Below, in pieces: positions 7,933 to 16,846 of a stretch of 40,037 bases of DNA (position 1 is the first letter of the stretch; the number at the start of each line of letters is the position of its first letter). The notes under the pieces are model-generated. The model was not told where the DNA came from. It made no database searches and saw only the letters and a program-made list of their open reading frames with translations. The DNA comes from Acinetobacter sp. (GTDB taxonomy: Bacteria; Pseudomonadota; Gammaproteobacteria; Pseudomonadales; Moraxellaceae). The translations under genes were made by a program, and so were the position numbers. Where the stretch lies: NCBI GenBank assembly GCA_030152275.1, contig JASLHF010000049.1:1-40037 (forward strand). Direction: 5' to 3'.

Positions 7933-8931
7933 ATGGTTCCTCTAGCGCATTCGGCAGTACTAAAAAACTATATTGATGTGATTCATCAACTTCAGCTCAA
8001 TCCATATAAATTACTGAGTGCAGTCGGTCTGCAGCAATCACAGCTGAGAGATGTAAAACAGCGTATTCCTGTTGATAGAGCGATTTCTTTACTGGAATAC
8101 ACTGCGAAAATGAGCGGTTGTGAAATGATTGGCCTTAAGATGGCGGAGCAGCGTGAACTTTCCGATTTTGGGGAAATTAGCCTGCTATTAAGTTATCAAA
8201 AGACACTGCGTCAAGCGCTGCAAGTGTTGCTTCGCTATCGCAATCAATTTAACAACGCCTTGGGCATTTATATTGAAGAAGTTGGCAATACAGTTATTAT
8301 TCGCGAAGAAGTCGTAACCAATTCTGAACACTATAGCCGCCAGGCCACAGAATTAGCTTTAGGCATTATGCATCGTTTTTGTGCAGCGCTGTTACCGCAC
8401 AAATGGAAACCGCTGAGTGTGCATTTTACCCACAATGCGCCGCAAGATTTGAGTATTCATCGCCGTGTGTTTGGCTGCTCATTAGAATTCGGCAGTGAAT
8501 TTAATGGTATTGTCTGTACCACAGCATCCTTAGATACAAGTACGCCCACAGGCAATCTTGCAATGGCCGATCATGCTCAGAAATATTTGGATAGCGTACA
8601 AAATACCGAGAATAATTCGATTATTGCAGATATCCGAAAAAGCATTTATTTACTGCTGCCGATGGGCAAAGCGACGATTGAACAAGTATCACAAACCCAT
8701 GGAATTAATGTTCGTACCTTACAGCGCCGTTTAGAAGCATCGCAAACCAGTTTTAGCATCTTGGTGAATGAAGTGAGACGTGCGCTGGTGTTTCGTTATT
8801 TAAATAATCTTAATTATAGTCTTGGGCAAATTTCGGATATTTTAGGGTATTCTATGCCTAGCTCATTTACGCGCTGGTTTATTAGTCAATTTGGTACAAC
8901 ACCAGCTGCATGGCGCAGCCATAACAAATAA
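7933..8931 (+). CDS. AraC family transcriptional regulator (332 aa)
   Basis: Activator-type regulator with an N-terminal arabinose-binding-like domain (about residues 15-200) and a C-terminal AraC HTH pair (about 230-330). The first HTH includes ATIEQVSQTHGINVRTLQRR; the second includes LGQISDILGYSMPSSFTRWF, followed by GTTPAAWR. The ATG at 7933 is preceded by GGAAGG at good spacing. It is divergent from the hydrolase gene and ends at a bidirectional terminator facing the seven-gene operon. Shared 21-bp-spaced repeats in front of the hydrolase and the operon make it the likely regulator of both. The inducer is unknown. Confidence 0.9.
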   Translation: MVPLAHSAVLKNYIDVIHQLQLNPYKLLSAVGLQQSQLRDVKQRIPVDRAISLLEYTAKMSGCEMIGLKMAEQRELSDFGEISLLLSYQKTLRQALQVLLRYRNQFNNALGIYIEEVGNTVIIREEVVTNSEHYSRQATELALGIMHRFCAALLPHKWKPLSVHFTHNAPQDLSIHRRVFGCSLEFGSEFNGIVCTTASLDTSTPTGNLAMADHAQKYLDSVQNTENNSIIADIRKSIYLLLPMGKATIEQVSQTHGINVRTLQRRLEASQTSFSILVNEVRRALVFRYLNNLNYSLGQISDILGYSMPSSFTRWFISQFGTTPAAWRSHNK

Positions 8932-8957
8932 CCATTAAGCATAATGTTTGATGAAAT

Positions 8958-8984
8958 AAAAAGGCCAATTGATTTGGCCTTTTT
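8958..8984. terminator. bidirectional rho-independent terminator
   Basis: AAAAAGGCCAA (8958-8968) and TTGGCCTTTTT (8974-8984) form a perfect 11-bp stem with a five-base loop. It has a T-run on one strand and a matching A-run for the other. It lies between the convergent AraC gene and the last gene of the seven-gene operon and would stop both. Confidence 0.9.
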
Positions 8985-9014
8985 AGATGTTTTTATATAT
9001 TTGCTTGCATCTAA

Positions 9015-10040
9015 TTAAAATAACCAGTGCATTAACGTTAAGACCAAGACGACTAAGAAAACACTTTCAGCAATCATAAAGATAATTGGTTTTAAGCCTA
9101 CCGTTGCCAATTCTTTGAATTGTGTTTTCATGCCTAATGCACAGATTGAAATAATCAAACACCAGCGTGAAATATCATTCACGCCATCTTGAACCATATG
9201 CGGTACCCAGCCAGTACTGTTAATACATGCCAAAATTAAGAAACCCACTGCAAACCATGGCAATAAAGGCGGACGCTCGCCGTCTGCACTCATGCCTTGC
9301 ATACGTGTAATCATTGCCGCGCATATAATCACAGGCAAAAGCATTGCTACACGCATCAGTTTTACTACTGTAGCCGTATCTCCAGTTTCAGTGGACATGC
9401 TGTAGCCCGCACCAACCACTTGAGCAACATCATGAATGGTTGCGCCAAGAAAAATCCCGGCTTCTGTTGGAGATAGCGACAGCCATTGTGCAATCATTGG
9501 ATATACAATCATGGCAATTGTAGACAGCGCAGATACGCCGATTACGGTAAACAACGTCGCTTTTTCTTTTTGCGGATGATTTGGCAAGGCTACAGATAAT
9601 GCCAAAGCTGCTGAGGCCCCACAAATGGCCGTTGCGCCGCCGGTGAGCATGCCAAATAATTTTTGGAAGCCAATCAGCTTTGCGACAACGACTGATACAG
9701 AAATAAGCACAACAATAAGCGTAATAACCAAAACAATCGGTTGCCAGCCCAACGCCGTAATTTGTGATAACGTGATGCGCATACCGAGTAATGCAATACC
9801 GATTCGCATTACCGTACGTGCGGTAAATTCAATACCGGGCTTACAATTGCCTTCCACAGCTAAAAAACTCAGCCCCATACCCAGCAGCAAGGCAAAAAGC
9901 ATGACAGGTGCACCATAATGCTCTGCTAAGAAACTGGCGGCAGCCGCTGCAACCAGACTAACCGCAAAACCTGGTGCAAGAATTTTCACTTTTTGGCCTA
10001 GGGTAGAAAAATGAGTGGCTGTCATTTGAGAATTGCTCAT
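9015..10040 (-). CDS. YeiH-type putative sulfate exporter (UPF0324)
   Basis: A 341-residue inner-membrane protein with about ten hydrophobic segments from residue 20 to the end. It resembles the YeiH/UPF0324 family, called putative sulfate exporters. Family features seen are the glycine-rich ALLLGMGLSF and GIALLGMRI segments, CGASAALAL and ATIHDVAQVVGAGYS near the middle. It is the last gene of the operon; its ATG overlaps the Rieske gene stop (ATGA). With a TauD-type dioxygenase in the same operon, export of sulfite or sulfate released from an organosulfur substrate is a reasonable idea, but the family's transport specificity is not firmly established. Confidence 0.88.
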   Translation of the reverse strand: MSNSQMTATHFSTLGQKVKILAPGFAVSLVAAAAASFLAEHYGAPVMLFALLLGMGLSFLAVEGNCKPGIEFTARTVMRIGIALLGMRITLSQITALGWQPIVLVITLIVVLISVSVVVAKLIGFQKLFGMLTGGATAICGASAALALSVALPNHPQKEKATLFTVIGVSALSTIAMIVYPMIAQWLSLSPTEAGIFLGATIHDVAQVVGAGYSMSTETGDTATVVKLMRVAMLLPVIICAAMITRMQGMSADGERPPLLPWFAVGFLILACINSTGWVPHMVQDGVNDISRWCLIISICALGMKTQFKELATVGLKPIIFMIAESVFLVVLVLTLMHWLF

Positions 10041-10360
10041 GCTTCTACTCCCTGTTCCAGCATAATTACGATATGTTCTTCATATATTTCTATTGGATAG
10101 GTGTTTATTTTCAGCATGCTGGAATTCGGCATGCATCCATCCTTTAAATTAAACTTCAAGCCATGTGCTGGACATTGGATGAGGCATTCTTCAATTTTTC
10201 CGCTAAAAAGCGACGCGCCTTGATGCGGACAGCGATCCTCAATGGCATAGAGTTCACCATCGACATTAAATACCACGATGGCGCTGTCACCCATTGTAAA
10301 AAAGCGACGCTCTCCAATATCAGGAAGCTGTCCGCGCATAATGTGAAAAGGAACTTTCAT
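10037..10360 (-). CDS. Rieske-type [2Fe-2S] ferredoxin
   Basis: A 107-residue soluble Rieske protein. The cluster ligands are CPH (Cys44, His46) and CPAH (Cys63, His66), the normal CxH-16-CxxH spacing, and no other domain is present. Such small ferredoxins usually pass electrons to ring-hydroxylating or other oxygenases, yet no oxygenase alpha subunit or dedicated reductase is in this operon. The gene overlaps its neighbours on both sides by four bases (ATGA each), so it is tightly coupled in translation with the FrnE-like and YeiH-type genes. Its electron partner is unknown; a NirD-like or regulatory role cannot be excluded. Confidence 0.9.
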   Translation of the reverse strand: MKVPFHIMRGQLPDIGERRFFTMGDSAIVVFNVDGELYAIEDRCPHQGASLFSGKIEECLIQCPAHGLKFNLKDGCMPNSSMLKINTYPIEIYEEHIVIMLEQGVEA

Positions 10361-11013
10361 ACATAGTTCGCCTGTGCTTCTAAGGATTCAATCATCGCGC
10401 TATACAGCACTTCAGCATGTTGTGCGCCAGCAAGCGCTAAACGGCCATTAAAGACAAAATAAGGTACGCCTTTTCCACCAGTATCGGCAGAGATAAAAGG
10501 ATAAAATGTTTCGTTAGAAACAGCCTCAATTACGCTTTCTTGTATACCGCAGTACGAAGCAATTTTTTTCAATACTTCAGTTTCACCAATATCTTCACCA
10601 TGATGAAAATAAGCCGAAAAAATTCCTTCCAAAAAACGTTCGCTAAATTTACTCGGCGATATTCTTGAGACATTCAAATACATGTTATGTGCCTTGGCTG
10701 TATTCGGCATGCGCATAATGCTTTCAAAATTGATATCAAGCTTGACTGCATTGGCTGCACCGCGAACTTGAGCCTGACGAATACGTATGGCGGTCTGACT
10801 TCCTAAGCGGCGCAAATAAAAAGCGTTAAACGGCACACCGCCAATAGGAACGTCTGGAATTAATTGTACACCGCGCCAGTTTATGACCGGTTCGATATGC
10901 GGATGCGTTTGTTTGAACTTGTCTAAGGCATTTTGCAAATGGCGCTTTCCTATCAGGCACCATGGGCAAATAAAATCAAAAAAAACATCAATTTTTAACT
11001 TATTGTTCATCAT
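10357..11013 (-). CDS. FrnE-like DsbA family oxidoreductase
   Basis: A 218-residue thioredoxin-fold protein of the DsbA/FrnE (2-hydroxychromene-2-carboxylate isomerase-like) group. The CPWC active site (Cys16, Cys19) follows the first strand KIDVFFDFICPWC. A helical insertion follows, then GGKGVPYFVFNGRLALAGAQ with the cis-proline. There is no signal peptide, so it is cytoplasmic, unlike true DsbA. The reading frame stays open upstream into the MFS gene, but GAAGG seven bases before the ATG at 11013 marks the likely start. Position between the MFS and Rieske genes, with an ATGA overlap downstream, makes it part of the operon. It may handle a thiol adduct or disulfide of the substrate; this is inference. 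Confidence 0.87.
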   Translation of the reverse strand: MMNNKLKIDVFFDFICPWCLIGKRHLQNALDKFKQTHPHIEPVINWRGVQLIPDVPIGGVPFNAFYLRRLGSQTAIRIRQAQVRGAANAVKLDINFESIMRMPNTAKAHNMYLNVSRISPSKFSERFLEGIFSAYFHHGEDIGETEVLKKIASYCGIQESVIEAVSNETFYPFISADTGGKGVPYFVFNGRLALAGAQHAEVLYSAMIESLEAQANYV

Positions 11014-11027
11014 ATTTACCTTCAAAA

Positions 11028-12335
11028 TTATCCATTTAAATCCAGTAAAGATTGTTTTTGAGCACGATCCATATCTTTGTGATAATGCCGTTTGGCATAG
11101 AAAAAGACGCATGCTGCTGCGATACTAATTAACGGCATAATTTGAAACGCGTTATGCAAACCAATCACATCTGACACACGGCCGATCACCAACGGCCCAA
11201 GTGCAAGTCCTAAGAAATTGTTAGCTAATGTCAATGTTGCGAATGCTGTACCATGCACAGAATTATGGGTTAGATTGGCAACCATAGCGCTTGAAGGGCC
11301 GTTGGTGCCCAAGGCAATAAACATGCCCAGACAAATCATTAATAATTGCAAATTGCCTGCAGGCAGTGAGAATGCAATCAGCAATAAGACGCAGCTGCTG
11401 ACACAGTAAATAATCGCTAATAACACCTTACGGTCAGGACGGTCTTTACCTAAGCGGTCACACAACATGCCGCAGAGAATTGTGCCAACTGCGCTAAACA
11501 AAACGATCAATGCTGCGGTAATACCGGCTTTATCTGTCGGCATGCCGTAATAACGATTCAAATAGCTTGGCATCCAGACAATGACCGACCCGCCAATAAA
11601 TAGCTGTAGACCGCTGCCAATATAGGTTGCTACAACAGAACGGCTTGAATACAAGCTTCTTAATGGACTCTTGGCAGGTTTAACCTTTTGACTTTTTAAC
11701 TGCTTTAAACTTGGCGTCGCAATCAGCTTCTCTTTCACCACCATTGGGTAAAGGGTTGCAAGGATTAGACCAAATATCGCCATACCGCCAAATGCCCAGC
11801 GCCAGCCAAAATGCTCTGCCATCACACCGCCAAGCGACATGCCTAAAAATGAGCCAAAGACTCCGCCGGCCATAAATGCACTGGCTAAAGTCGCACGCAT
11901 TTCACGCGGGAATACCGATACAACCACTGCAATGCCAACACTGCCATAAGCTGCTTCACCTACACCAACCATAAAACGTGCAATAAACATTTGCTGGTAG
12001 TTTTCAGCAATGGCACAGCCCAAAGTTGCTAAGCTCCAAAGCACTGCCATAATCGTCAGGCTCTTTACCCGTCCAAAACGGTCAGCAAATAGCGATAAAG
12101 GAAGGGTTAATAGCCCCACCATGAGTGCAACAATGCCGCTCAGCAGTCCAAGCTGGCTATCAGTTAATGTCCATTCGCTTTTAATTAATGGAAACACCGC
12201 ATTGAGCACCTGACGTGACATATAGTCAGAGATCAGCAATCCAAAAGTTAAAGCAAATACAAACCAAGCATAACGACGCGAGACATTTATAGAATGATCA
12301 ACGTCTGAACTAGACGCAAATTGATGAGCATCCAT
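11028..12335 (-). CDS. MFS transporter
   Basis: A 435-residue major facilitator with about twelve membrane segments and a long cytoplasmic middle loop (around residues 190-230, rich in lysine). The conserved loop after helix 2 is LFADRFGRVKSL, and helix 5 has GVGEAAYG. It resembles the group of MFS carriers for organic acids and small aromatics. The start at 12335 is set by a strong AGGAGG four bases before the ATG; a longer reading to 12371 lacks support. It lies between the BKACE and FrnE-like genes and most likely imports the pathway's substrate. Specificity cannot be read from sequence. Confidence 0.88.
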   Translation of the reverse strand: MDAHQFASSSDVDHSINVSRRYAWFVFALTFGLLISDYMSRQVLNAVFPLIKSEWTLTDSQLGLLSGIVALMVGLLTLPLSLFADRFGRVKSLTIMAVLWSLATLGCAIAENYQQMFIARFMVGVGEAAYGSVGIAVVVSVFPREMRATLASAFMAGGVFGSFLGMSLGGVMAEHFGWRWAFGGMAIFGLILATLYPMVVKEKLIATPSLKQLKSQKVKPAKSPLRSLYSSRSVVATYIGSGLQLFIGGSVIVWMPSYLNRYYGMPTDKAGITAALIVLFSAVGTILCGMLCDRLGKDRPDRKVLLAIIYCVSSCVLLLIAFSLPAGNLQLLMICLGMFIALGTNGPSSAMVANLTHNSVHGTAFATLTLANNFLGLALGPLVIGRVSDVIGLHNAFQIMPLISIAAACVFFYAKRHYHKDMDRAQKQSLLDLNG

Positions 12336-12459
12336 ACAACCTCCTTGTGTTCTTCTAATTATCTTTTGCAAACTATTGTCGGCGGGAATAGCTGTGTTCT
12401 ACATCAGTCTATTCCCTGCTTTACCGCATCTGAGTGAAAATCCGTTCACTCAAATCATT

Positions 12460-13512
12460 TTATTTACGCTGCGGTACGCCTTTTTGACCTGCTTGGCGGT
12501 TCGGCGCCATACCATTTGCCAATAAGGTTTCTTCAATCGTGTCGTATTGCACGCCAATACGGTAGATTTCACGCGCTTCTTTGCCATTCGCCACTTCACG
12601 GCCTAGCTCATGGGCAATACGCACAGTTTGTTTAATCTGCTCGACAGAAGAGAAACGCTCACCTTTATGGTTAATAATAGTGTCTTCGTTTCCGACACGA
12701 GCATGCAATCCCATTGCCATTGACATGGTATTTAAAGGCAGTACGTTTTTAAGCAATGATTCTGACGTTAAAGTACAGCCATCCGGTACACGGTGAATAA
12801 AGTTAAAGAAGTTAAATGGATTTGGGCCGTCAAAACCGCCGCCAATACCAATCCATGTTAAGTTCATTGGGCCTTTGTATAAACCTTTACGCACAAGGCG
12901 CTCTAAAGTTTCCAGACCATGCATGCCGGTTAATTGGAAATGCGGCTGAATGCCATTTGCTGCTAGACGTTTTAAATGTTCAATCAGCCATTCAGGGCCA
13001 GCAGGTACGGTCATTTCCGCATATGCAGCTTGAATTGCAGGATGCTCTAAAGATGTCCCTTTAAGATATTCAGGATAGAGTAATTCCATAATATTCATTT
13101 GCGTGGTGTTGACCGCTACCGTAACTTGGTCAGGTTTCGGGTCTAATTCTGCCAATTTATGACGTGTATCATCACTTAACCACAGTGCCGCTTCACCTTC
13201 GCTTTCTGGCGCAAAAGAAATAGAGCCGCCCACCTGAATAATCATATCCGGCACTGCTGCACGCACACCTGCAATCAGTTCATTAAACTTAGACAGACGT
13301 TTTGAGCCTTTACCATCGAGCTCGCGTACATGCAAGTGCAGAACGGATGCACCAGCTTCATAGCATTCCACAGCTTTTTGAATCTGTTCTTCCATAGTGA
13401 CAGGAATGTCTTCAGGAAAATCTTCTGGCATCCACTCTGGGCCATATGGCGCAACAGTAATGACAACTTTTTCCATGTTTTCTGGGTGCAATGAATCATC
13501 AAAGAATTGCAT
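12460..13512 (-). CDS. BKACE family beta-keto acid cleavage enzyme (DUF849)
   Basis: A 350-residue TIM-barrel enzyme of the BKACE/DUF849 family, whose founding member is 3-keto-5-aminohexanoate cleavage enzyme. The family reaction is beta-keto acid plus acetyl-CoA giving acetoacetate plus a new acyl-CoA. The zinc-binding LHLHVRE segment (His59, His61) and QVGGSISFAPE, IGIGGGFDGPNPFNF and MAMGLHARVGNED are seen. AGGAG six bases before the ATG at 13512 sets the start; an ATG two codons earlier is too close to it. The acetoacetate product can be picked up by the CoA-transferase encoded at 16847-18208. The side chain accepted is not predictable here. Confidence 0.92.
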   Translation of the reverse strand: MQFFDDSLHPENMEKVVITVAPYGPEWMPEDFPEDIPVTMEEQIQKAVECYEAGASVLHLHVRELDGKGSKRLSKFNELIAGVRAAVPDMIIQVGGSISFAPESEGEAALWLSDDTRHKLAELDPKPDQVTVAVNTTQMNIMELLYPEYLKGTSLEHPAIQAAYAEMTVPAGPEWLIEHLKRLAANGIQPHFQLTGMHGLETLERLVRKGLYKGPMNLTWIGIGGGFDGPNPFNFFNFIHRVPDGCTLTSESLLKNVLPLNTMSMAMGLHARVGNEDTIINHKGERFSSVEQIKQTVRIAHELGREVANGKEAREIYRIGVQYDTIEETLLANGMAPNRQAGQKGVPQRK

Positions 13513-13583
13513 GAGCATCTCCTATGCTTTTTTCTAGTATTTAGGGTAAATAAATTTCTGTTTTTAAATAAAATTAAAGGTCA

Positions 13584-14432
13584 TCAATAGGTTGCATCAC
13601 CAATGATGCCTGCACGTTCCATTTTTCGATGACACGCAGGATAGTCCATCACAGCATAATGCTGGGTACTGCGGTTATCCCAAATAGCAATACTGTTTGG
13701 CTGCCAGCGCCAACGCACTTGATACTCAGGAATCGATGCCTGTGTAATCAAATAACGCAATAGATCTGCTGCGCCCGGATTGGCATCTTGACCAAAACGT
13801 ACACGTTCTTTGGTGTGGTAATTACTGAAGTGCGTGGTAAACGCATTGACGTATAAAATTTTCTCGCCTGTTTCTGGATGCGTTCTTACAACAGGATGTT
13901 CCGCATCAGGAAACTGTGCTTTTAAGGCTAAGCGTTTTTCAATAGGCATGACCGCACCAAAGCTTGCTTCAATACTGTGATAAGCGCGTAAATCAGCAAT
14001 TTTTTCTTTGATGTCGTTTGGCAAATTTTCATAAGCCATCACCATGTTGGTCCACATGGTATCGCCACCGACAGGCGGACACTCTACACAGCGCAGCACA
14101 CAGCCCATTGGCGGGACTTTGCGCCAGCTCGCATCGCTATGCCATGCATTTTCATAACGATCAATTGGGCTATCGGGACTTTTATATATTTGCACCAGAC
14201 CTGGATGCTCAGGATGACTTCCCACTGCAGGATGGTCTTCCAGTTGTCCAAAACGCTCAGCAAAAGCTACATGTTCCGCACGAGAAATGTTTTGATCACG
14301 CAAAAACAAAACTTTATGGGTTAACAAATGTGAGCGGATTTCTGAAAATAAATCGTCATTTTTAACTGCATCTGCAAGGTTTACGCCGCGCAGTTCTGCA
14401 CCTATATTGCAGGCTAATTTTTCAATTTGCAT
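13584..14432 (-). CDS. TauD/TfdA family 2-oxoglutarate-dependent dioxygenase
   Basis: A 282-residue Fe(II)/2-oxoglutarate dioxygenase. The iron triad is HSD (His98, Asp100) and His258 in STQHYA; Arg273 in the HRKMERAGIIGD ending fits the 2-oxoglutarate-binding arginine. Length equals that of TauD. Known members hydroxylate taurine (releasing sulfite), alkyl sulfates, 2,4-D and related acids, so an acidic substrate is likely. It lies 42 bp downstream of the MDR gene and is second in the operon. A YeiH-type exporter in the same operon favours a sulfonate or sulfate ester, but no sulfonate ABC importer is present. Confidence 0.92.
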   Translation of the reverse strand: MQIEKLACNIGAELRGVNLADAVKNDDLFSEIRSHLLTHKVLFLRDQNISRAEHVAFAERFGQLEDHPAVGSHPEHPGLVQIYKSPDSPIDRYENAWHSDASWRKVPPMGCVLRCVECPPVGGDTMWTNMVMAYENLPNDIKEKIADLRAYHSIEASFGAVMPIEKRLALKAQFPDAEHPVVRTHPETGEKILYVNAFTTHFSNYHTKERVRFGQDANPGAADLLRYLITQASIPEYQVRWRWQPNSIAIWDNRSTQHYAVMDYPACHRKMERAGIIGDATY

Positions 14433-14474
14433 AAGAAGTCCTTTCTAGCAAAATTTTTTAAATCCAATAAATAT

Positions 14475-15461
14475 TTAGATAACAAAAACCGATGAGCCGA
14501 TGGTTTTACGAGCCTCTAAATCTCGGTGCGCCTGAACTGCATCCTTAAGTTCATAGCGTTGATTAATTTCAATTTTGATGCGCCCGCTTGCAACATGGTC
14601 AAATAGCTCATTCGCTAATTCTTTTTTCTCGGCAGGATCAGCAATGTAGTCTGCCAAAGCAGGACGTGTGATATATAAAGATCCTTTCATTGCCAGCAAG
14701 ACCGGATTAAATTCTGGAATTGGGCCAGATGCTGTTCCAACACAAACCATTAAGCCGCGGCGTTTTAATGAATCTAAAGACGACATAAAAGTATCTTTGC
14801 CCACACTGTCAAATACAACATTGACACCGACACCCTGAGTAATTTCACGAACACGTTCTGCCACATTTTCATGACTGTAGTTAATGACATAATCACAGCC
14901 ATGCGCCCGTGCAACCGCAGCTTTTTCATCTGTCGAAGTTGTACCAATAACAGTCAAACCGAGCAGTTTTGCCCATTGAGAAACAATCAGTCCCACACCG
15001 CCTGCCGCAGCATGCAGCAAAATCGTGTCACCTTCTTTAAAGTTATAAATTCGGCGCATTAAATAGGCAGAAGTTAAACCGCGCATGGTCATTGCCGCCG
15101 CAGTTTCACATGAAATTTCTTCCGGCAGTTTAATCAAGGCATTGGCTGGAATTAAACGCTCTACACTATATGCGCCTAAAGTGTTTAAAAATCCGGTATA
15201 AGTGACTCGGTCGCCTACAGCAAAATCAGTAACACCTTCACCCACTGCGTCTACAATGCCAGATGCTTCAGTACCAATTCCGTTCGGGTAAGAAATTGGG
15301 TACGTACCATTTCGGAAATACGTATCTGCATAATTCAAACCTACTGCGACATGACGAAGCCTCACCTCACCTGCACCCGGCTCGCCCACTTCGACATCTT
15401 CAAAGCGCATGACCTCAGGAGCACCTGTTTCATAGAACCGTACGGCTTTCGTTAATTTCAT
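14475..15461 (-). CDS. quinone oxidoreductase-like zinc-independent MDR enzyme
   Basis: A 328-residue NADPH-dependent medium-chain reductase of the quinone oxidoreductase (QOR/zeta-crystallin) group. It has an N-terminal GroES-like domain with GLNYADTYFRNG and a Rossmann motif AAAGGVG around residues 141-147. The catalytic zinc cysteine/histidine set of alcohol dehydrogenases is absent. I use the ATG at 15461, preceded by AGGGA eight bases upstream; the longer frame starts with TTG without support. It is the first gene of the operon, 78 bp after the 21-bp-spaced AraC-type site. It may reduce an enone or quinone-like intermediate. Confidence 0.9.
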   Translation of the reverse strand: MKLTKAVRFYETGAPEVMRFEDVEVGEPGAGEVRLRHVAVGLNYADTYFRNGTYPISYPNGIGTEASGIVDAVGEGVTDFAVGDRVTYTGFLNTLGAYSVERLIPANALIKLPEEISCETAAAMTMRGLTSAYLMRRIYNFKEGDTILLHAAAGGVGLIVSQWAKLLGLTVIGTTSTDEKAAVARAHGCDYVINYSHENVAERVREITQGVGVNVVFDSVGKDTFMSSLDSLKRRGLMVCVGTASGPIPEFNPVLLAMKGSLYITRPALADYIADPAEKKELANELFDHVASGRIKIEINQRYELKDAVQAHRDLEARKTIGSSVFVI

Positions 15462-15538
15462 TATTTCATCCCTGTTTTGGTTATTCTTCAAAGCTCTTGT
15501 CTTGCATCAAAACTACAATAGTCTGGCAATCATGCCTT

Positions 15539-15573
15539 TACATTTGACGACACTGACTTTTCATTTTGCGACA
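15539..15573. promoter_or_regulatory. AraC-type direct-repeat operator, seven-gene operon promoter
   Basis: TACATTTGACGACA (15539-15552) and TTCATTTTGCGACA (15560-15573) are direct repeats starting 21 bp apart, 78-112 bp upstream of the operon's first gene. They match the pair at 7713-7747 in sequence, spacing, orientation and distance to the start codon. The rest of the 364-bp divergent region to the LysR gene is AT-rich and should hold the promoters of both directions; I see no clear LysR box. Confidence 0.75.
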
Positions 15574-15825
15574 ACAACAGCAGAAACGATATGTAAAAAA
15601 ATGATGACTTTAGGAAAAATAATGCTGAACCTTTTCTTTTAATAGATTGATTTAGTGAATAAAGTATATATTTATAAAATATTAAAAAGGTTTATTTTTA
15701 CTGTTTTTTCAGCGAAATATAGACTATCTGTGAAATGCGGCTGAGCGAAAGACTTGCTATGGTATTCAAATATTGGCAATCAATACATTTGAGATGCTTA
15801 GAACAATTAAAGATACAGGCTCAAG

Positions 15826-16716
15826 ATGACTCTCAAACAACTCAAAGCGTTTTTAATGCTGACACGGACTTTAAATTATGCCCAAGCAGCAGATGAACTG
15901 TGCATTACCCAATCTGCACTCAGTTTAAGCATTAAATCTCTAGAAGAAGAATTGGGCGGAAAACTTTTTTATCGCAATACCCGTAAAGTTAACCTGACAC
16001 CTGAAGGCAATGCGTTAATTCCTTTTGCCCGAAAATTACTCTCTAATTGGGAGGATATGGAAAAAGACGTGAAGCAGCGCTTCCAGCTCAATCGCGGCAC
16101 GCTGAATATTGCCTCTATGCCATTTGCAGCGCATGCAATCCTGCCACAAGTTCTACAGCAGTTTTCACAGCAATATCCCAATATCAGCTATTCCATTCAC
16201 GATATTCCAAATGAAAAAATTATTGAAAAAGTCCAAGACGGTATATTTGAACTCGGGCTATGCTTTCGCCCCACATCACCCAGCAATTTAAATTTTCAAT
16301 TATTATTTGAAGAAGACTTTGTCGCGATTGTACCTAAACAGCATGCTTTGGCGCTGCGTGAACAGATTGCCTTATCCGAATTATGCCGTTATCCATTTAT
16401 TACCCTGCAGCAGCCGTCAATTGTCCGAAATATCGTCGAGGCATGCTGTCAGGAAAATCAATTAATTTTAAACCTAAAAGTGGAATGCCATCAGATCAGT
16501 TCCCTCTCTCAATTTATCGCTCAAGGCATGGGTGTTTCGGTGATTCCTCGGCATTATCAGCAGTTCATTGATACCGCGCATAATAAAATTCTAGAAATTG
16601 AACAAGGCAATGTACGCCTCCAGCTTGGACTCATCTATAAGCAGGATATTGAGCTTTCCAATTTATCCAAACAATTTATGCAATCCGTTCTGCAGCAATT
16701 CAGTTCAGACGCATAA
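15826..16716 (+). CDS. LysR family transcriptional regulator
   Basis: A 296-residue LysR-type regulator: N-terminal winged HTH (residues 1-60, LNYAQAADELCITQSALSLS with LEEELGGKLFYRNTRKV) and a C-terminal substrate-binding domain from about residue 90. It is divergent from the seven-gene operon and 130 bp upstream of the CoA-transferase genes on its own strand, so it may control either. LysR proteins commonly regulate the divergent operon, which would put that operon under two regulators. The ribosome-binding site (AGG within ACAGGCTC) is modest. Confidence 0.9.
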   Translation: MTLKQLKAFLMLTRTLNYAQAADELCITQSALSLSIKSLEEELGGKLFYRNTRKVNLTPEGNALIPFARKLLSNWEDMEKDVKQRFQLNRGTLNIASMPFAAHAILPQVLQQFSQQYPNISYSIHDIPNEKIIEKVQDGIFELGLCFRPTSPSNLNFQLLFEEDFVAIVPKQHALALREQIALSELCRYPFITLQQPSIVRNIVEACCQENQLILNLKVECHQISSLSQFIAQGMGVSVIPRHYQQFIDTAHNKILEIEQGNVRLQLGLIYKQDIELSNLSKQFMQSVLQQFSSDA

Positions 16717-16846
16717 AAAATCGCTATCTAATCCGGATAGAAAGAGCCATTAATGAGTTTTTCTTATTAATCGTTGAGAACATTCAATTTCTCAAAAAAT
16801 ATTTGCAATGTTAAGTATAAAGCAACGGAATAATCGAGACATTAGG

